Source: a virus. From it: DNA of 64,000 nucleotides. Positions 46,803 through 56,091 of this stretch are shown here, in pieces (the first letter of the stretch is position 1; each line of letters starts with the position of its first letter). A model generated the notes under the pieces. The model searched no databases, was not told the DNA's origin, and was given only the letters and a program-made list of their open reading frames with translations. The stretch covers positions 1 to 64,000 of the IMG/VR virus record IMGVR_UViG_3300027760_000553, one strand, 5' to 3'. The translations under genes and the position numbers were made by a program.

Positions 46803-47327
46803 CTAGATACTAACTACATCAACTGGCCCCATACATGATGGGTTAAATTTAATTGCAGCATTTACTGCTTGTACTACTCTATTTCTTGCATTTTTTTGTT
46901 TATCTGTTGCATATAAAACACCGTAAGCATATTCTGCTCCAGAACCCATAGCAAGATATGGAAGTGTGTATTTAGATAAAGACATATCTGCAGAACTGTG
47001 TTCATATATGTTTCCACGAACTGCAATGATCAAACCAAGGTCTCCATCTTTAGATGTGTCAACCCAGAACTCATTGTAGAATTCACGAAGTTCTTTGATA
47101 AATTTTGTTTGCATGTGCTTGTCAGTATCTTTTAAGATTGGAGCAGTTGGTTTAAAGTTGTAACGAATTCTTTCTCCGTCCATTGCACCAGCATATCCAA
47201 TTAAGTATGGACCTATCTTCCAAACCTTTGGTGCTTCAAGTGCTAGAATGGTACCATCATCTGATGCTCCACGATCTCCAGCCATATAAATTTTATCTTC
47301 ATGTCGTACAACTGCAATACAAGTCAT
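46803..47327 (-). CDS. HslV-like / 20S-type Ntn hydrolase
   Basis: 174 aa. MTCIAVVRHEDKIYMAGDRGAS places Thr-2 where the proteasome nucleophile is after Met removal, with AGDRG and EAPKVWKIG supplying the Asp and Lys partners. YAMGSGAEYA-type block (LAMGSGAEYAYGVL) follows. Phage use of a proteasome-like protease is notable; substrate unknown. Confidence 0.75.
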   Translation of the reverse strand: MTCIAVVRHEDKIYMAGDRGASDDGTILALEAPKVWKIGPYLIGYAGAMDGERIRYNFKPTAPILKDTDKHMQTKFIKELREFYNEFWVDTSKDGDLGLIIAVRGNIYEHSSADMSLSKYTLPYLAMGSGAEYAYGVLYATDKQKNARNRVVQAVNAAIKFNPSCMGPVDVVSI

Positions 47328-47332
47328 TACAA

Positions 47333-47388
47333 AGCCCTCTCCAGATAGGTGATACTCAAGTATACCATTTTCCAGAGAGGGCTGTCAA
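47333..47388 (-). promoter_or_regulatory. promoter overlapped by inverted repeat
   Basis: TTGACA (47383-47388), 18 bp, TATACT (47359-47364) read toward the HslV-like gene. AGCCCTCTC (47333-47341) and GAGAGGGCT (47375-47383) form an inverted repeat around the -10 and ribosome site: an operator or leader hairpin. Confidence 0.65.
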
Positions 47389-47404
47389 TTAGGGGTAATA
47401 ATGA

Positions 47405-47689
47405 CTAATTAGCCTTTTTATCTACCGTTTTAAAGGCATCATTTATTTCTGCTAATGATAGCCTTCCATCGTCCAAAAAAGCCCTTGCCAGTCTTTCAAT
47501 AACTGTTGCTACTCCTAAGAGTCCTGCAAGCATAACTGCCTGAACTGTGTCAATTCCTACTACGGCTCCTGCTCCCAAGACTGATAGTCCTGATGCTGCA
47601 AATACCGCAAGAATTCTCATTAGAATATTTGTTATTGCTTTCTGTGGGTGCTCCTGCTTTGGTGGTTCTACTATTTTTTTAGTTGCCAT
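47405..47689 (-). CDS. holin-like membrane protein
   Basis: 94 aa: polar N-terminus, then two helices (ITNILMRILAVFAASGLSVLG; VQAVMLAGLLGVATVIERL) and a charged tail. The pattern matches phage holins. First-last overlap with the next two membrane genes. Confidence 0.65.
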   Translation of the reverse strand: MATKKIVEPPKQEHPQKAITNILMRILAVFAASGLSVLGAGAVVGIDTVQAVMLAGLLGVATVIERLARAFLDDGRLSLAEINDAFKTVDKKAN

Positions 47690-47901
47690 TATTTATCTCC
47701 TTTTCCTGCAAAGTATCCACCAATAATTCCTATTAGTCCTACTAATGCATTTTGTACTAATGCGATTGCATCTTCGTTTGTTCCATATTTTTCACCTGAT
47801 GTTGATTGTTGGAGAAGCATTGAAGCATATTCCCCAATAACTACAAGACCAATGAACCCTAATATACCTAGGGTAATTACCCACATTAATTTATCTTTCA
47901 T
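47689..47901 (-). CDS. membrane protein, holin-like
   Basis: 70 aa with two helices (MWVITLGILGFIGLVVIGEY; ALVGLIGIIGGYFAG). TAATG overlaps on both sides. Confidence 0.6.
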   Translation of the reverse strand: MKDKLMWVITLGILGFIGLVVIGEYASMLLQQSTSGEKYGTNEDAIALVQNALVGLIGIIGGYFAGKGDK

Positions 47902-48131
47902 TATTTATCCTCTTTTCTTAGCGGGATTGTAATTAGCCAAATAATTGTTGTTGCCATTACAGCAATACCAACAATGTCTCTTGCTGATCCCGTCAAAGTT
48001 AACCATGCGATAAAGAAGCCAAGGAGGGTAAATGCCTGTGCAATTAATTCCATTCCTGCATCCTTAAACCATTTAACTAATCCTTTGAGCATTTTGCCTA
48101 CTAGGTTGATGGCTTTATTGATTATTTTCAT
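47901..48131 (-). CDS. membrane protein, holin-like
   Basis: 76 aa: basic amphipathic helix (VGKMLKGLVKWFKDAG) then two membrane helices (AFTLLGFFIAWLTL; GIAVMATTIIWLITI). Third member of the membrane cluster, overlapping the PA14 gene by 4 bp. Confidence 0.6.
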   Translation of the reverse strand: MKIINKAINLVGKMLKGLVKWFKDAGMELIAQAFTLLGFFIAWLTLTGSARDIVGIAVMATTIIWLITIPLRKEDK

Positions 48132-50260
48132 TTGTTCCTCCTTATCATTGCCCCTGCAATTTGTGATGCAATGACCACTGGGACAATTACTTCTTGTGCT
48201 TTTTCTCTCTGATCATCTGTCATGTCCATACCCAACTCAGAAAAATTGGATAGGAGTTCTAATGGATCCACAGCAAATACTGCTCCAAGTGGATCTGATA
48301 AAAATGCATCTGTTTGTACTTCTGTTACTGCATCTGCAAGTGTAAATGGCATTGGAGTATCTCCTGCCTCTGCTGCTTTATCATTAAAGGAAACAAATGC
48401 AGCAGCAAGTGCTGGGTTAGATTTCATTTGATCTGCAACTTTTGCAATTTCTGATGCGGAAATGCCAAGGCTTTCAGCAACTTGTGTTTTTGCTTCTTGT
48501 GTTAAAGCCTTTAGTGTTTGACTAACTGCTGCTGTTTGCTCTGCAGAAAGTTTAACTAACTTATTATCCTTGCTTGTAAGGTTTGCAATAACACCAGATA
48601 AATCTTCTTTGTTTCCTGTGCCATTTTGTGGGATAAGTGCTGCCAACTCTGCATCCTTGATTACTGGATCAATGTTTTCTGATGGCTTAAAGTCTGGCCT
48701 TGGAAGTGGCTTAGGTTCTGGTTTTGGCTCTACAGAAGGCTCTGGAGCAGGTTCTGGCTTTGGTTCAGGGTTTGGGGCAGGTGTAGGCTTAGGCTCTTCT
48801 GGCTTTGGCTTGTCTGTTGGTTCTGGTTTAGGTCCAGGCTCTTCTGGCTTTGGGCCTGGCTGTGTTGGCTTAGGACCTGGTTCTTCTGTAACAGTATTAT
48901 TAGTTGGCTTAGGCTCAGGTTTATCTGTTGGTGGTGGTGAAGGCTTTGGTTTTTCTGGTTCAACTGTTGGCTTTGGTTCTGGTGTAGGCTGATTTGCTGC
49001 AGCATTGGCTGCTGCTTGAGCAATTGCTCTTTGAATTTCTCTTTGCGACTGCTTATCATAGTAACGCCATGCGTCATCAATTGCACTATTAACATCAAGT
49101 ATCGCATTATTAAAATTAGATATAGCATTATTCTTTTCAGATAAAGCATCTTCTGTTTCGTTAACAGCGTTGTTATACTCAGATGTCTTATTAGTTAAAT
49201 CTTGATTATATGAGTTTAATGTTGCAACCTCTTGATTATAAATATTTAATTTATTATTATATTCTTGCTGTGCTGCATTCTTTACACTTAATGCTGCTTG
49301 ATAATCTGCAGTCTGTGTTGTACTTGCTCCAGATCCAGAAGAAAATGTATCAAGATTACAACTAAAGTTTTGTCCCCACACTCTTGGATTTCCAGCATAG
49401 TCGCAACCTGCACCAGTCCAACCTAAACTGCCAGATGAATCATAGGGTATTCCCCATCCAAGATGATAAGATCCTGGTCCTCCACCGTTGTACCACCAAA
49501 TCTCTACATCAAATGTTTTATCTGTGGTTACATCATATATTGGAGAGTATTGACTCCATGTTGTTCCCTGTTCCTTCCAGTTATTAATGACAAGGTTTCC
49601 ATCAATATACATCCTAAAACCATCATCTGTATATCCTGCAAATTTTGTTGATGTAAACCATGACGGTACTGTTATTTTTCCAGTAAATTTAACTATAAAG
49701 TTTTCATATCTATTACCACAAACTGGACGAGTCATGTAGTTTCCATTTAGTGTTCCACTACATAAGAATTGATCTGTGGCTGCAAGGTCATCAACCCTGA
49801 TTAAACTATAAACATTGTATGATAAACCAGCACCACCAGCATTATTTAATGCTTGTTGGGCTGTTTGTAGATTAATATTGGCTACGCCAAGGGCATCATA
49901 GGCATTATTCTTATTTGTTAGGGCAGTGGCTACTGTTGCTGTTTGTCCATCTACATTAGACTGGGCAAGATTTTTTGCTTCCAGTGCTAGGGTTTCTACA
50001 TCTACTGCATCATCATAATTTTTAATTGCTAGGTCTCTGACATCCCGTAGATTTTTAGCATACATAAACTTATTCTCTGCTATATCAATTAGGTTTATTA
50101 GACCATCTTTATAGTCTAATTTATCTACTGCGCTATTGAGGTTTTCAATTTGTTTTGCTGCTACTGTTAAGGGATCGTCAGAGTGAGCATCTTGTGGGGA
50201 TATTAATAGCCATCCAAAAGCCAATATTGACGCTATTATTATGCGTATTAATCTTTTAAT
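48128..50260 (-). CDS. secreted PA14-domain protein with Pro-rich linker
   Basis: About 710 aa. Helical N-terminus, PA14/GLEYA-like domain (about 160-290: TKFAGYTDDGFRMYIDGNLVI), coiled coil, a long PEPKP linker and a helical C-terminus. From the listed TTG (50224) no signal peptide is complete. Reading back to ATT 50260 gives IKRLIRIIIASILAFGWLL, a normal signal peptide, with a GGGGG site eight bases before it and a stop just upstream. So an ATT start is likely. PA14 domains bind or process glycans. Confidence 0.7.
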   Translation of the reverse strand: MKRLIRIIIASILAFGWLLISPQDAHSDDPLTVAAKQIENLNSAVDKLDYKDGLINLIDIAENKFMYAKNLRDVRDLAIKNYDDAVDVETLALEAKNLAQSNVDGQTATVATALTNKNNAYDALGVANINLQTAQQALNNAGGAGLSYNVYSLIRVDDLAATDQFLCSGTLNGNYMTRPVCGNRYENFIVKFTGKITVPSWFTSTKFAGYTDDGFRMYIDGNLVINNWKEQGTTWSQYSPIYDVTTDKTFDVEIWWYNGGGPGSYHLGWGIPYDSSGSLGWTGAGCDYAGNPRVWGQNFSCNLDTFSSGSGASTTQTADYQAALSVKNAAQQEYNNKLNIYNQEVATLNSYNQDLTNKTSEYNNAVNETEDALSEKNNAISNFNNAILDVNSAIDDAWRYYDKQSQREIQRAIAQAAANAAANQPTPEPKPTVEPEKPKPSPPPTDKPEPKPTNNTVTEEPGPKPTQPGPKPEEPGPKPEPTDKPKPEEPKPTPAPNPEPKPEPAPEPSVEPKPEPKPLPRPDFKPSENIDPVIKDAELAALIPQNGTGNKEDLSGVIANLTSKDNKLVKLSAEQTAAVSQTLKALTQEAKTQVAESLGISASEIAKVADQMKSNPALAAAFVSFNDKAAEAGDTPMPFTLADAVTEVQTDAFLSDPLGAVFAVDPLELLSNFSELGMDMTDDQREKAQEVIVPVVIASQIAGAMIRRNK

Positions 50261-50319
50261 TTACCTTTCCCCCTTAGAGACAAGATGTCTACTAGGATGA
50301 TTATACCATTTTATTGCAC

Positions 50320-50354
50320 AAAAAAGGGGCTACCGTAATTGGCAACCCCTTTAG
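50320..50354 (-). terminator. intrinsic terminator after S-layer-like gene
   Basis: AAAGGGGTTGCC/GGTAGCCCCTTT stem followed by TTTTTT on the minus strand. Confidence 0.85.
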
Positions 50355-50365
50355 TGTTGGACTAA

Positions 50366-51493
50366 TTACTTAACTAAAGTAACCTTAGCCTTTGGATTCT
50401 TTGCATTCCACTGCTTAGCAAGTGCATTGAATGATGCCTTAAGATTTGCAATTGTAGCAGCATTATCTGCAGTCAACTTAGCAATCTGTGCATCCTTAGC
50501 AACTACAACTGCATCGTGTGCAGTCTTTGCATCAGCAAGTGCCTTTGCAGAAGCAGCCTTCTCTGCTGCAAGAGCAGCATCTGAAGCAACCTTAGCAGCA
50601 GCAGCATCAGCGTTAGCCTTTACAACTGCAGCATCTGCAATAGCCTTAGCAGCAAGTGCTGCATCCTTAGCAGCAACCTGTGCAGCAAGTTCTGATACTA
50701 GATCACGAACTGCAATTTCTGCAAATGGTGCAAGTGCACGAGCAGGAAGACCAACTACATCTGCAGTTGTTGCATCAGATGATGTTGTTGGTGCAAATGT
50801 GATTAGTGAGCGTGTTCCAGTTGTTGGAAGTGTTGCCTTAAATGTAGCAACTCCAAAGTCTGAAAGTGTAGCGCCAGTTGTTGCTGTTGCTGTATCTAGT
50901 GTTGCTGTAGCAGCAAACACTGTTGCAGTAATTGACTTACCTGATACCTTGTTACCAAATGTATCTGTTGCAGTTACTGTGATGTCCTGCTTTGTTCCAG
51001 CAGCACCTGATGTAGGTGCAGACACTGTAAGAGAGTTAATCTTACCAGCAGTTCCCTGTACATAGTATGTAAGAGTTGTTCCTTGATTGTTGATTACAAC
51101 TGTACCAATTGCTGTTGTTTTTGTGTAGACATAAAATGTTGCTGTTGTTCCTGTACCAGTGGCAATTGTCAAAGATGATGATCCTGATGTTGCTCCTACT
51201 GGTGCAGCAGTTGTGTGTAGTGCAGACACGATTGTTGCGTTTGTTGCTACGACTGAAACGCTTGTTCCAACATCAACTGTTGCAATAAACTTTAGTGCGT
51301 CAGCAGCATCAACAGAGTTGTCTGCAGGGACTGGCAATGATGCAGGTGTAGCGATTGCTGATGCTGTAGTGTTTGCTACAGAGTCAAGCGATACAGCGAC
51401 TGTCATTACAGCAGCACTTGCAGGTGTTGCTACGATTGTGCCCAAAGTCATGGCTGCAACCATGGCTAGTGCGATTTTCTTAAATGAATTCAT
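50366..51493 (-). CDS. S-layer/surface-like secreted protein
   Basis: 375 aa. Signal peptide MNSFKKIALAMVAAMTLGTIV...ATPASAA, a Thr/Ala-rich beta region with an Ig-like repeat (DITVTATDTFGNKVSGKSITATV), then an Ala-rich coiled coil (KAIADAAVVKANADAAAAKV). It closely resembles cell-surface proteins of small actinobacteria rather than usual phage proteins. Composition is biased by Ala/Thr, so base use alone does not prove transfer. Confidence 0.75.
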   Translation of the reverse strand: MNSFKKIALAMVAAMTLGTIVATPASAAVMTVAVSLDSVANTTASAIATPASLPVPADNSVDAADALKFIATVDVGTSVSVVATNATIVSALHTTAAPVGATSGSSSLTIATGTGTTATFYVYTKTTAIGTVVINNQGTTLTYYVQGTAGKINSLTVSAPTSGAAGTKQDITVTATDTFGNKVSGKSITATVFAATATLDTATATTGATLSDFGVATFKATLPTTGTRSLITFAPTTSSDATTADVVGLPARALAPFAEIAVRDLVSELAAQVAAKDAALAAKAIADAAVVKANADAAAAKVASDAALAAEKAASAKALADAKTAHDAVVVAKDAQIAKLTADNAATIANLKASFNALAKQWNAKNPKAKVTLVK

Positions 51494-51508
51494 TCATTTC
51501 TCTTTTCT

Positions 51509-53290
51509 TTATAGTAGATTAAATCTATCCAAATAATCTTTTACATCATCTGGCATAGGCTTTAATTGTATCACGTTTCCTGGCTGTAAGTCAAGTCCTG
51601 ATTTAGGTCTATCCCTAAATGTATGGATCTCAACCTCTTCGTCCATATTTTTTGGGGTATGTGATATTGCCCCAAATATTGCTCCACACACAGCATCTGC
51701 TAAGTCCTTAGAAGATTTTCTTGGGTGGTCAACTCTATTATTTTTCATGATTTTTAATTCTGTTAGTTCTTCGAACAAAAGTTCGATTGCAGGCATAACA
51801 AGTCTTTCCTCATAAACTAGCATGGCCATATCTTCATAATGCTTTTTTGCAACAGAAACAGTCTCAGTTCTCATGCCTACCTGTTTTAGTTCATTCTGAA
51901 TATCAAAGGATTGCCAACGGTCAAAAGAAACCATGCCAATATCAAAACCTTGCCTTCTAAGATTTTGAATCCACAACTTAACCTCAGACAGGTTTACTGG
52001 TCCTTCAGTTTTTGGTTCCCAATAGACTACTGCATCTACAACAACTACTGGTGCTACTTGTTGATAATCTTTAATTACCTGAATATTTACCCACTTATCC
52101 ACATGTGCAATTGCTACTGCACATTTGTCATGCTTTTGTGCAAGGTCAGCATGTACATAATATTTTTTATTTGGATCTGGTTTAAATGTTTCATCAAATC
52201 TTTTGTATGTATCAATTGGGTTTCTTATGGTCATACATGATCTTACTTTTTCTACCTGTTTAAAAAACGCATCAGTTGAATATGTTGGAACACATGCAAA
52301 TCTTTGCATTGCATCTCCAAGGTCTGTATAAAATGCCAACTTGAAGTCATCAATTTTTCTAGTAGGATTAACAACCCAAGTAGGACGCTTTAATGCAAAC
52401 ACTCCTGGATACTTGTAAGAAACTATGTTGTCTTCATCCCAAGTAATTTTTAATGTATTTCCCTCAGCATCTTCAGGTAAGTCCTCATTCATAACAAATG
52501 TATGATCTTTTGATACAACATCTTTTTCCATAATTACAGCATCATATCTTTGTGAAATAAAGTCGCCTGGATAACGAGGGAATGAAAGGAGTGCAACTTT
52601 TCCAAGATCTGGAAAACGAGAATCTACAGAGGCACGGAAAGCCTTGTAGATGTTATCTGCGGTCTTTCCTTGATCGTTTCCAGTACCTACATCATTAGCA
52701 AAGCCAGATATCTCATCAAGGACAGCAAGGATAAGGTTCAAGCCCTCATGAGACTCACGCTCTGAGTGACCAGAGTAAACAGTAATTGCTTTATCAAATT
52801 CAATACTTTCTGCTTTAGGGTTATACTTACCAGCAAACCATGGAGACTTTTCGATCTTTGTTTTAAATCCTTTAAAGAAAACATTTTTTGCTTGTTGAGC
52901 ATTTATAGCAACATTGATTAAGTCAATGGCATCTCCAGAGGGCTTACCGAAGTATCTTGCAGGATCTTTAAGACATAGCAGTTTGTATACAATATATGCA
53001 CAGGCTACTGTTGATACAAAGTCTTTCCCAGATCCCTTGCCAAGTTGCAGAATAACTTCGTTCTTTGTATATTTTTTATAATAGCGTCTTCCTTCTTCAT
53101 TACCAAGAAGATCAATCAAGTCCTCCTGTTTATATATTTGGCTCATGGCCTCAACAATGTCATATTGCACTTGAGATAGCGGAGGCTGACCAAGATAGTC
53201 TTCACCCTCAACAAATGTTTTAGCATCTACGGGAGTTTCTTCAAAATTATTATTTTTTAAAGCCTCAAGAAAATCACCAAAATCAGCCAT
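51509..53290 (-). CDS. terL: terminase large subunit
   Basis: 593 aa. Walker A LQLGKGSGKDFVS (about 81-93), Walker B LILAVLDEI, then the nuclease half with HADLAQKHDKCAVAIA, VSFDRWQSFD and KDLADAV aspartates. It drives DNA into the capsid and cuts it. Overlaps the small-subunit gene by 8 bp. Confidence 0.9.
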   Translation of the reverse strand: MADFGDFLEALKNNNFEETPVDAKTFVEGEDYLGQPPLSQVQYDIVEAMSQIYKQEDLIDLLGNEEGRRYYKKYTKNEVILQLGKGSGKDFVSTVACAYIVYKLLCLKDPARYFGKPSGDAIDLINVAINAQQAKNVFFKGFKTKIEKSPWFAGKYNPKAESIEFDKAITVYSGHSERESHEGLNLILAVLDEISGFANDVGTGNDQGKTADNIYKAFRASVDSRFPDLGKVALLSFPRYPGDFISQRYDAVIMEKDVVSKDHTFVMNEDLPEDAEGNTLKITWDEDNIVSYKYPGVFALKRPTWVVNPTRKIDDFKLAFYTDLGDAMQRFACVPTYSTDAFFKQVEKVRSCMTIRNPIDTYKRFDETFKPDPNKKYYVHADLAQKHDKCAVAIAHVDKWVNIQVIKDYQQVAPVVVVDAVVYWEPKTEGPVNLSEVKLWIQNLRRQGFDIGMVSFDRWQSFDIQNELKQVGMRTETVSVAKKHYEDMAMLVYEERLVMPAIELLFEELTELKIMKNNRVDHPRKSSKDLADAVCGAIFGAISHTPKNMDEEVEIHTFRDRPKSGLDLQPGNVIQLKPMPDDVKDYLDRFNLL

Positions 53291-53816
53291 TATGTATTAC
53301 CGTAATAACCTCATCTTGCTTGGCGATAGAGGAGAGTCGTCTCATAATTTCATCACGAATTTCTGGATACTCAGAGGCAATATCTTTTAGTATTGACATT
53401 AAGACCTCTTGTCGTTTTTCAATCTCAACCATCTCTTCTGCAAGTTCTTTGTTCTCAAGCAATCCAGCCTTTTGTAGCATGTCAATTCTCTTAGACTCAA
53501 TATCCATAACAAGTTTAATCGCTGTTGTTTTTGCAGTAAGATTATTTGTCATTGACGCTTCATCAATAACTTCATAAGATTTTGATATAAGTTTGCTATA
53601 GTGTGTGTCTGCTGCTACAAGTGCTTCTTTTGCACGAGCACGAATTGCAGCATTATCGGAAGCCATAGTCTTCCATTCATCAATATAAGCAACCACTCTT
53701 TGTCTTGGAATATCTAATTGTTTTGAAATGACAGTTGGGTCATTACCTTTTAGGTATTCTTCAACTACATTATTTACCTGATCTAAATGCTTTACTAGGT
53801 CTTCTTCAGTTGACAT
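53283..53816 (-). CDS. probable terminase small subunit
   Basis: 177 aa. An N-terminal HTH (NDPTVISKQLDIPRQRVVAYID) and long helices fit DNA-recognising small terminases; position next to terL supports it. No direct motif proof. Confidence 0.7.
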   Translation of the reverse strand: MSTEEDLVKHLDQVNNVVEEYLKGNDPTVISKQLDIPRQRVVAYIDEWKTMASDNAAIRARAKEALVAADTHYSKLISKSYEVIDEASMTNNLTAKTTAIKLVMDIESKRIDMLQKAGLLENKELAEEMVEIEKRQEVLMSILKDIASEYPEIRDEIMRRLSSIAKQDEVITVIHNG

Positions 53817-54078
53817 CTAATAGCACCTTTGAAACCTTAAACAAGATTAGATATCCAATTAGATCGTCTATGTCATTGTCCCCATAAAACTCAGAGCCTC
53901 TAGATATTCTAGAAAGTTTATCATCTATTCTAATCTTAATCTGCTCATCTGTGTTTGCCTTTGAAAAAATTCTAATTGGATCAATGGCAGAATCACCGTA
54001 TGATTGATTCTTCTTAATAAGCATATCTTTTATTTCATCACAAATATTTGAAATAACATATTGTGTTTGAACGCTCAT
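53806..54078 (-). CDS. DUF1599 (nucleotide-modification-associated) protein
   Basis: 90 aa. MLIKKNQSYGDSAIDPIRIF and IRIDDKLSRISRGSEFYGDNDIDDL match DUF1599/Nmad1. The family appears beside DNA base modification genes in phages. It sits in a replication operon here. Confidence 0.75.
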   Translation of the reverse strand: MSVQTQYVISNICDEIKDMLIKKNQSYGDSAIDPIRIFSKANTDEQIKIRIDDKLSRISRGSEFYGDNDIDDLIGYLILFKVSKVLLDVN

Positions 54079-54194
54079 TCGTCATCCTCCCAATCAAATG
54101 TTTCTGGCAAACCCTTTAATGTATAGAGTGCATAACTAATTCCAACTGCACCAGCAATAGTTAAAACTGCAACAACCTTTTGTAATTTATTCAT
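54075..54194 (-). CDS. 39-aa membrane peptide
   Basis: ATGA overlaps on both sides. KVVAVLTIAGAVGISYALYTL is a transmembrane helix; acidic tail. Confidence 0.5.
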   Translation of the reverse strand: MNKLQKVVAVLTIAGAVGISYALYTLKGLPETFDWEDDE

Positions 54195-54346
54195 CGTTTA
54201 GATTTCCTTAATCCGTATTTTGCCAAATAAACATATATTGTCTCTACGCTTGTCCCACACTCTGAAGCAATTTCTTTTGGTGTTTTTTTATCCACAAGAA
54301 ATCTTTTCTTAAGCCAAGTCTCACTAGTATATAGTTTAGCAGCCAT
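54191..54346 (-). CDS. small helix-turn-helix protein
   Basis: 51 aa. WLKKRFLVDKKTPKEIASEC, then GTSVETIYVYLAKYGLRK is a clean HTH, similar in plan to 6273-6446. Probably DNA-binding. Confidence 0.7.
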   Translation of the reverse strand: MAAKLYTSETWLKKRFLVDKKTPKEIASECGTSVETIYVYLAKYGLRKSKR

Positions 54347-54350
54347 AGTG

Positions 54351-54941
54351 TTATTTGTCAACTCCTATTGCTTTAATCCAGTTTTTTATAGCCCAATGCC
54401 CAATACCGCAGGCATCTGCCACATCATTATCAGTAATAGTCTTATCATACTGAATATTGATAAAATTAATAGTTCTTTGTTTACGCAGATCTCTTTCAAA
54501 AGTTTTATACCATGACTCAGATTTTCCTGGACTTTGAGACCTAATGTATAATTTTTCATCTTTAGAAATCTTTTTATTTCCAATAAAGTTTTGCCATGTG
54601 ATTGGTGACACCTTGCCAATAGTTCTAATGCCAGATTGACCTGCTGCACCTAATAAAGCACCTTGGACTAACGCAAGATCAGCAGCAGTCTTAGGGCTGT
54701 TCATAAATACTGTATGTTCAATTACAATCGCATCTACATTTATAACATGTTCAAACAAGCCCTTAGACTTTCTGCCAGCGTCAATTACTTTTTCATATAT
54801 ATCTTTGCCTTCAAAATTAATCTTTCCAACTTCTTTTAAGTATTCACCATGAAATGTTGCATAGGCAAAACTGTTAGTACTAGCATCAATAGCACAAATT
54901 CGTTCTGGTTTTATTTCTACACCCCACTTATTTTGTACCAT
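54351..54941 (-). CDS. RuvC-like Holliday junction resolvase
   Basis: 196 aa. ICAIDASTNSFAYA (Asp), VDAIVIEHTVF (Glu) and ITDNDVADACGIGHW (two Asp) are the RuvC active-site set. It would resolve replication or recombination junctions. Overlaps the zinc protein gene. Confidence 0.85.
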   Translation of the reverse strand: MVQNKWGVEIKPERICAIDASTNSFAYATFHGEYLKEVGKINFEGKDIYEKVIDAGRKSKGLFEHVINVDAIVIEHTVFMNSPKTAADLALVQGALLGAAGQSGIRTIGKVSPITWQNFIGNKKISKDEKLYIRSQSPGKSESWYKTFERDLRKQRTINFINIQYDKTITDNDVADACGIGHWAIKNWIKAIGVDK

Positions 54942-55212
54942 TTATTTTTCCTTTTATTTCTTTTAAAGCCTTTACAACATCTGATGGATTAACTAAACAC
55001 AAATTACATAAATTATCATCATTGTATATTGATAATTGTTTTAAACAAGATTTGCATAAACGGTCTTTACCTTTTCGTTTTTGTCTTCTTGAAACTACAT
55101 ATCTTTGTGCAATTTTTTCCTTAGTTGCTTTTTCTCTACAAATAACAGAGCAATAAATTTGATAACTTATATCAGTTTTAAATTCTGTGTCACACCAACT
55201 ACAATGTTTCAT
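54928..55212 (-). CDS. zinc-binding protein
   Basis: 94 aa. KHCSWCDTEF, YCSVICREKA, LCKSCLKQL and LCNLCLVNP make four C-pairs, enough for two zinc sites. Sits between nuclease genes. Confidence 0.7.
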   Translation of the reverse strand: MKHCSWCDTEFKTDISYQIYCSVICREKATKEKIAQRYVVSRRQKRKGKDRLCKSCLKQLSIYNDDNLCNLCLVNPSDVVKALKEIKGKINGTK

Positions 55213-56050
55213 CTTCCAGCAACTCCAGAGGTTTAATTTTAATTACCCCTGTCTCTGCTTCGGCACAAGTTTTTTGTAATGGACAAACCTTACAGATCTT
55301 TGAATTTGATCTATATGTTTTTTGAGGCAAAGTTTTATCTTCCCATGCCTTGCGAACTGTTCGCATCCAATCAAATGCCTGGTCTACCCACCGACGGTAA
55401 TGATCGTTTACTTCTACAGGAATAATAAGTAGGTCATGGTTATTTTTATTTTCATAAATCAATGCACCCTTATCTTTCTTGAGAATCTTCATATACATAA
55501 TTAATTGCATTAGGTGGCCAACCTTTGGCTTCCTGCTTGCTTTTCTATACTCAAAGCCTTCATTCATCATGGTTTTAATTTCACCAAGAATAGTTTGACC
55601 ATTATAATTAAGCATTACATCGCCATACCCTGAAATTGGTGGGTCATCATGCTTGATTCTAAACTCTAATGCTGGATGAATTTGCTTCTTGTACTTGCTT
55701 GGTTCTGGATCAAACTCCATATCTTCTGCCAAAAGCCCAGCATTCATAACAGCATCTTGGATTCTATCATGGCTCAGTGTTCCGCTGGTTCTGTTTGCTA
55801 CACCAAAAGCATCTGCATCATCATGGAAAATTGCACCATCAAATGCAAGGTACCAATATCTAGCACACTCACCTGCTCCGTATGTCAAAGATGAAGGAGC
55901 AAAGGTTGTCTTCTTTTGAAAGCGTGGTTTTAGGTTAACTGTATAGCCATTCCTAATTGCCTCAATAAGTCCATCAGCAAAAGTTGGCTCTTCCGATTTA
56001 TTGCTTGTTTCTGGTCTGATCATAACTTGCTTTAGTAAATTTTTTGTCAT
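55199..56050 (-). CDS. Cas4/RecB-like PD-(D/E)XK exonuclease
   Basis: 283 aa. RTSGTLSHDRIQDAVM (His), ISGYGDVMLNYNGQTILGEIKTM (GDxxL...ExK) and QLIMYMKILK (QxxxY) are RecB-family motifs. A GAGEC cysteine with KICKVCPLQKTC may hold a Cas4-type iron-sulfur cluster. Probable recombination exonuclease, not CRISPR related. Confidence 0.8.
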   Translation of the reverse strand: MTKNLLKQVMIRPETSNKSEEPTFADGLIEAIRNGYTVNLKPRFQKKTTFAPSSLTYGAGECARYWYLAFDGAIFHDDADAFGVANRTSGTLSHDRIQDAVMNAGLLAEDMEFDPEPSKYKKQIHPALEFRIKHDDPPISGYGDVMLNYNGQTILGEIKTMMNEGFEYRKASRKPKVGHLMQLIMYMKILKKDKGALIYENKNNHDLLIIPVEVNDHYRRWVDQAFDWMRTVRKAWEDKTLPQKTYRSNSKICKVCPLQKTCAEAETGVIKIKPLELLEDETL

Positions 56051-56091
56051 TATCTTAAAACTCTTTTCTATTCTTATAAGTATAGCAGATA

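Noticed and set aside
48570-48992. Long Gly/Ser-rich open frame on the plus strand
   Set aside because: It is the antisense shadow of the PEPKP linker in the PA14 protein gene.
50427-51065. Ala/Ser-rich open frame on the plus strand
   Set aside because: Antisense shadow of the Ala-rich surface protein; no promoter or ribosome site.
55199-56050. Cas4-like exonuclease as a sign of CRISPR
   Set aside because: No cas1, cas2 or repeat array is present; such nucleases are common in phage recombination sets.
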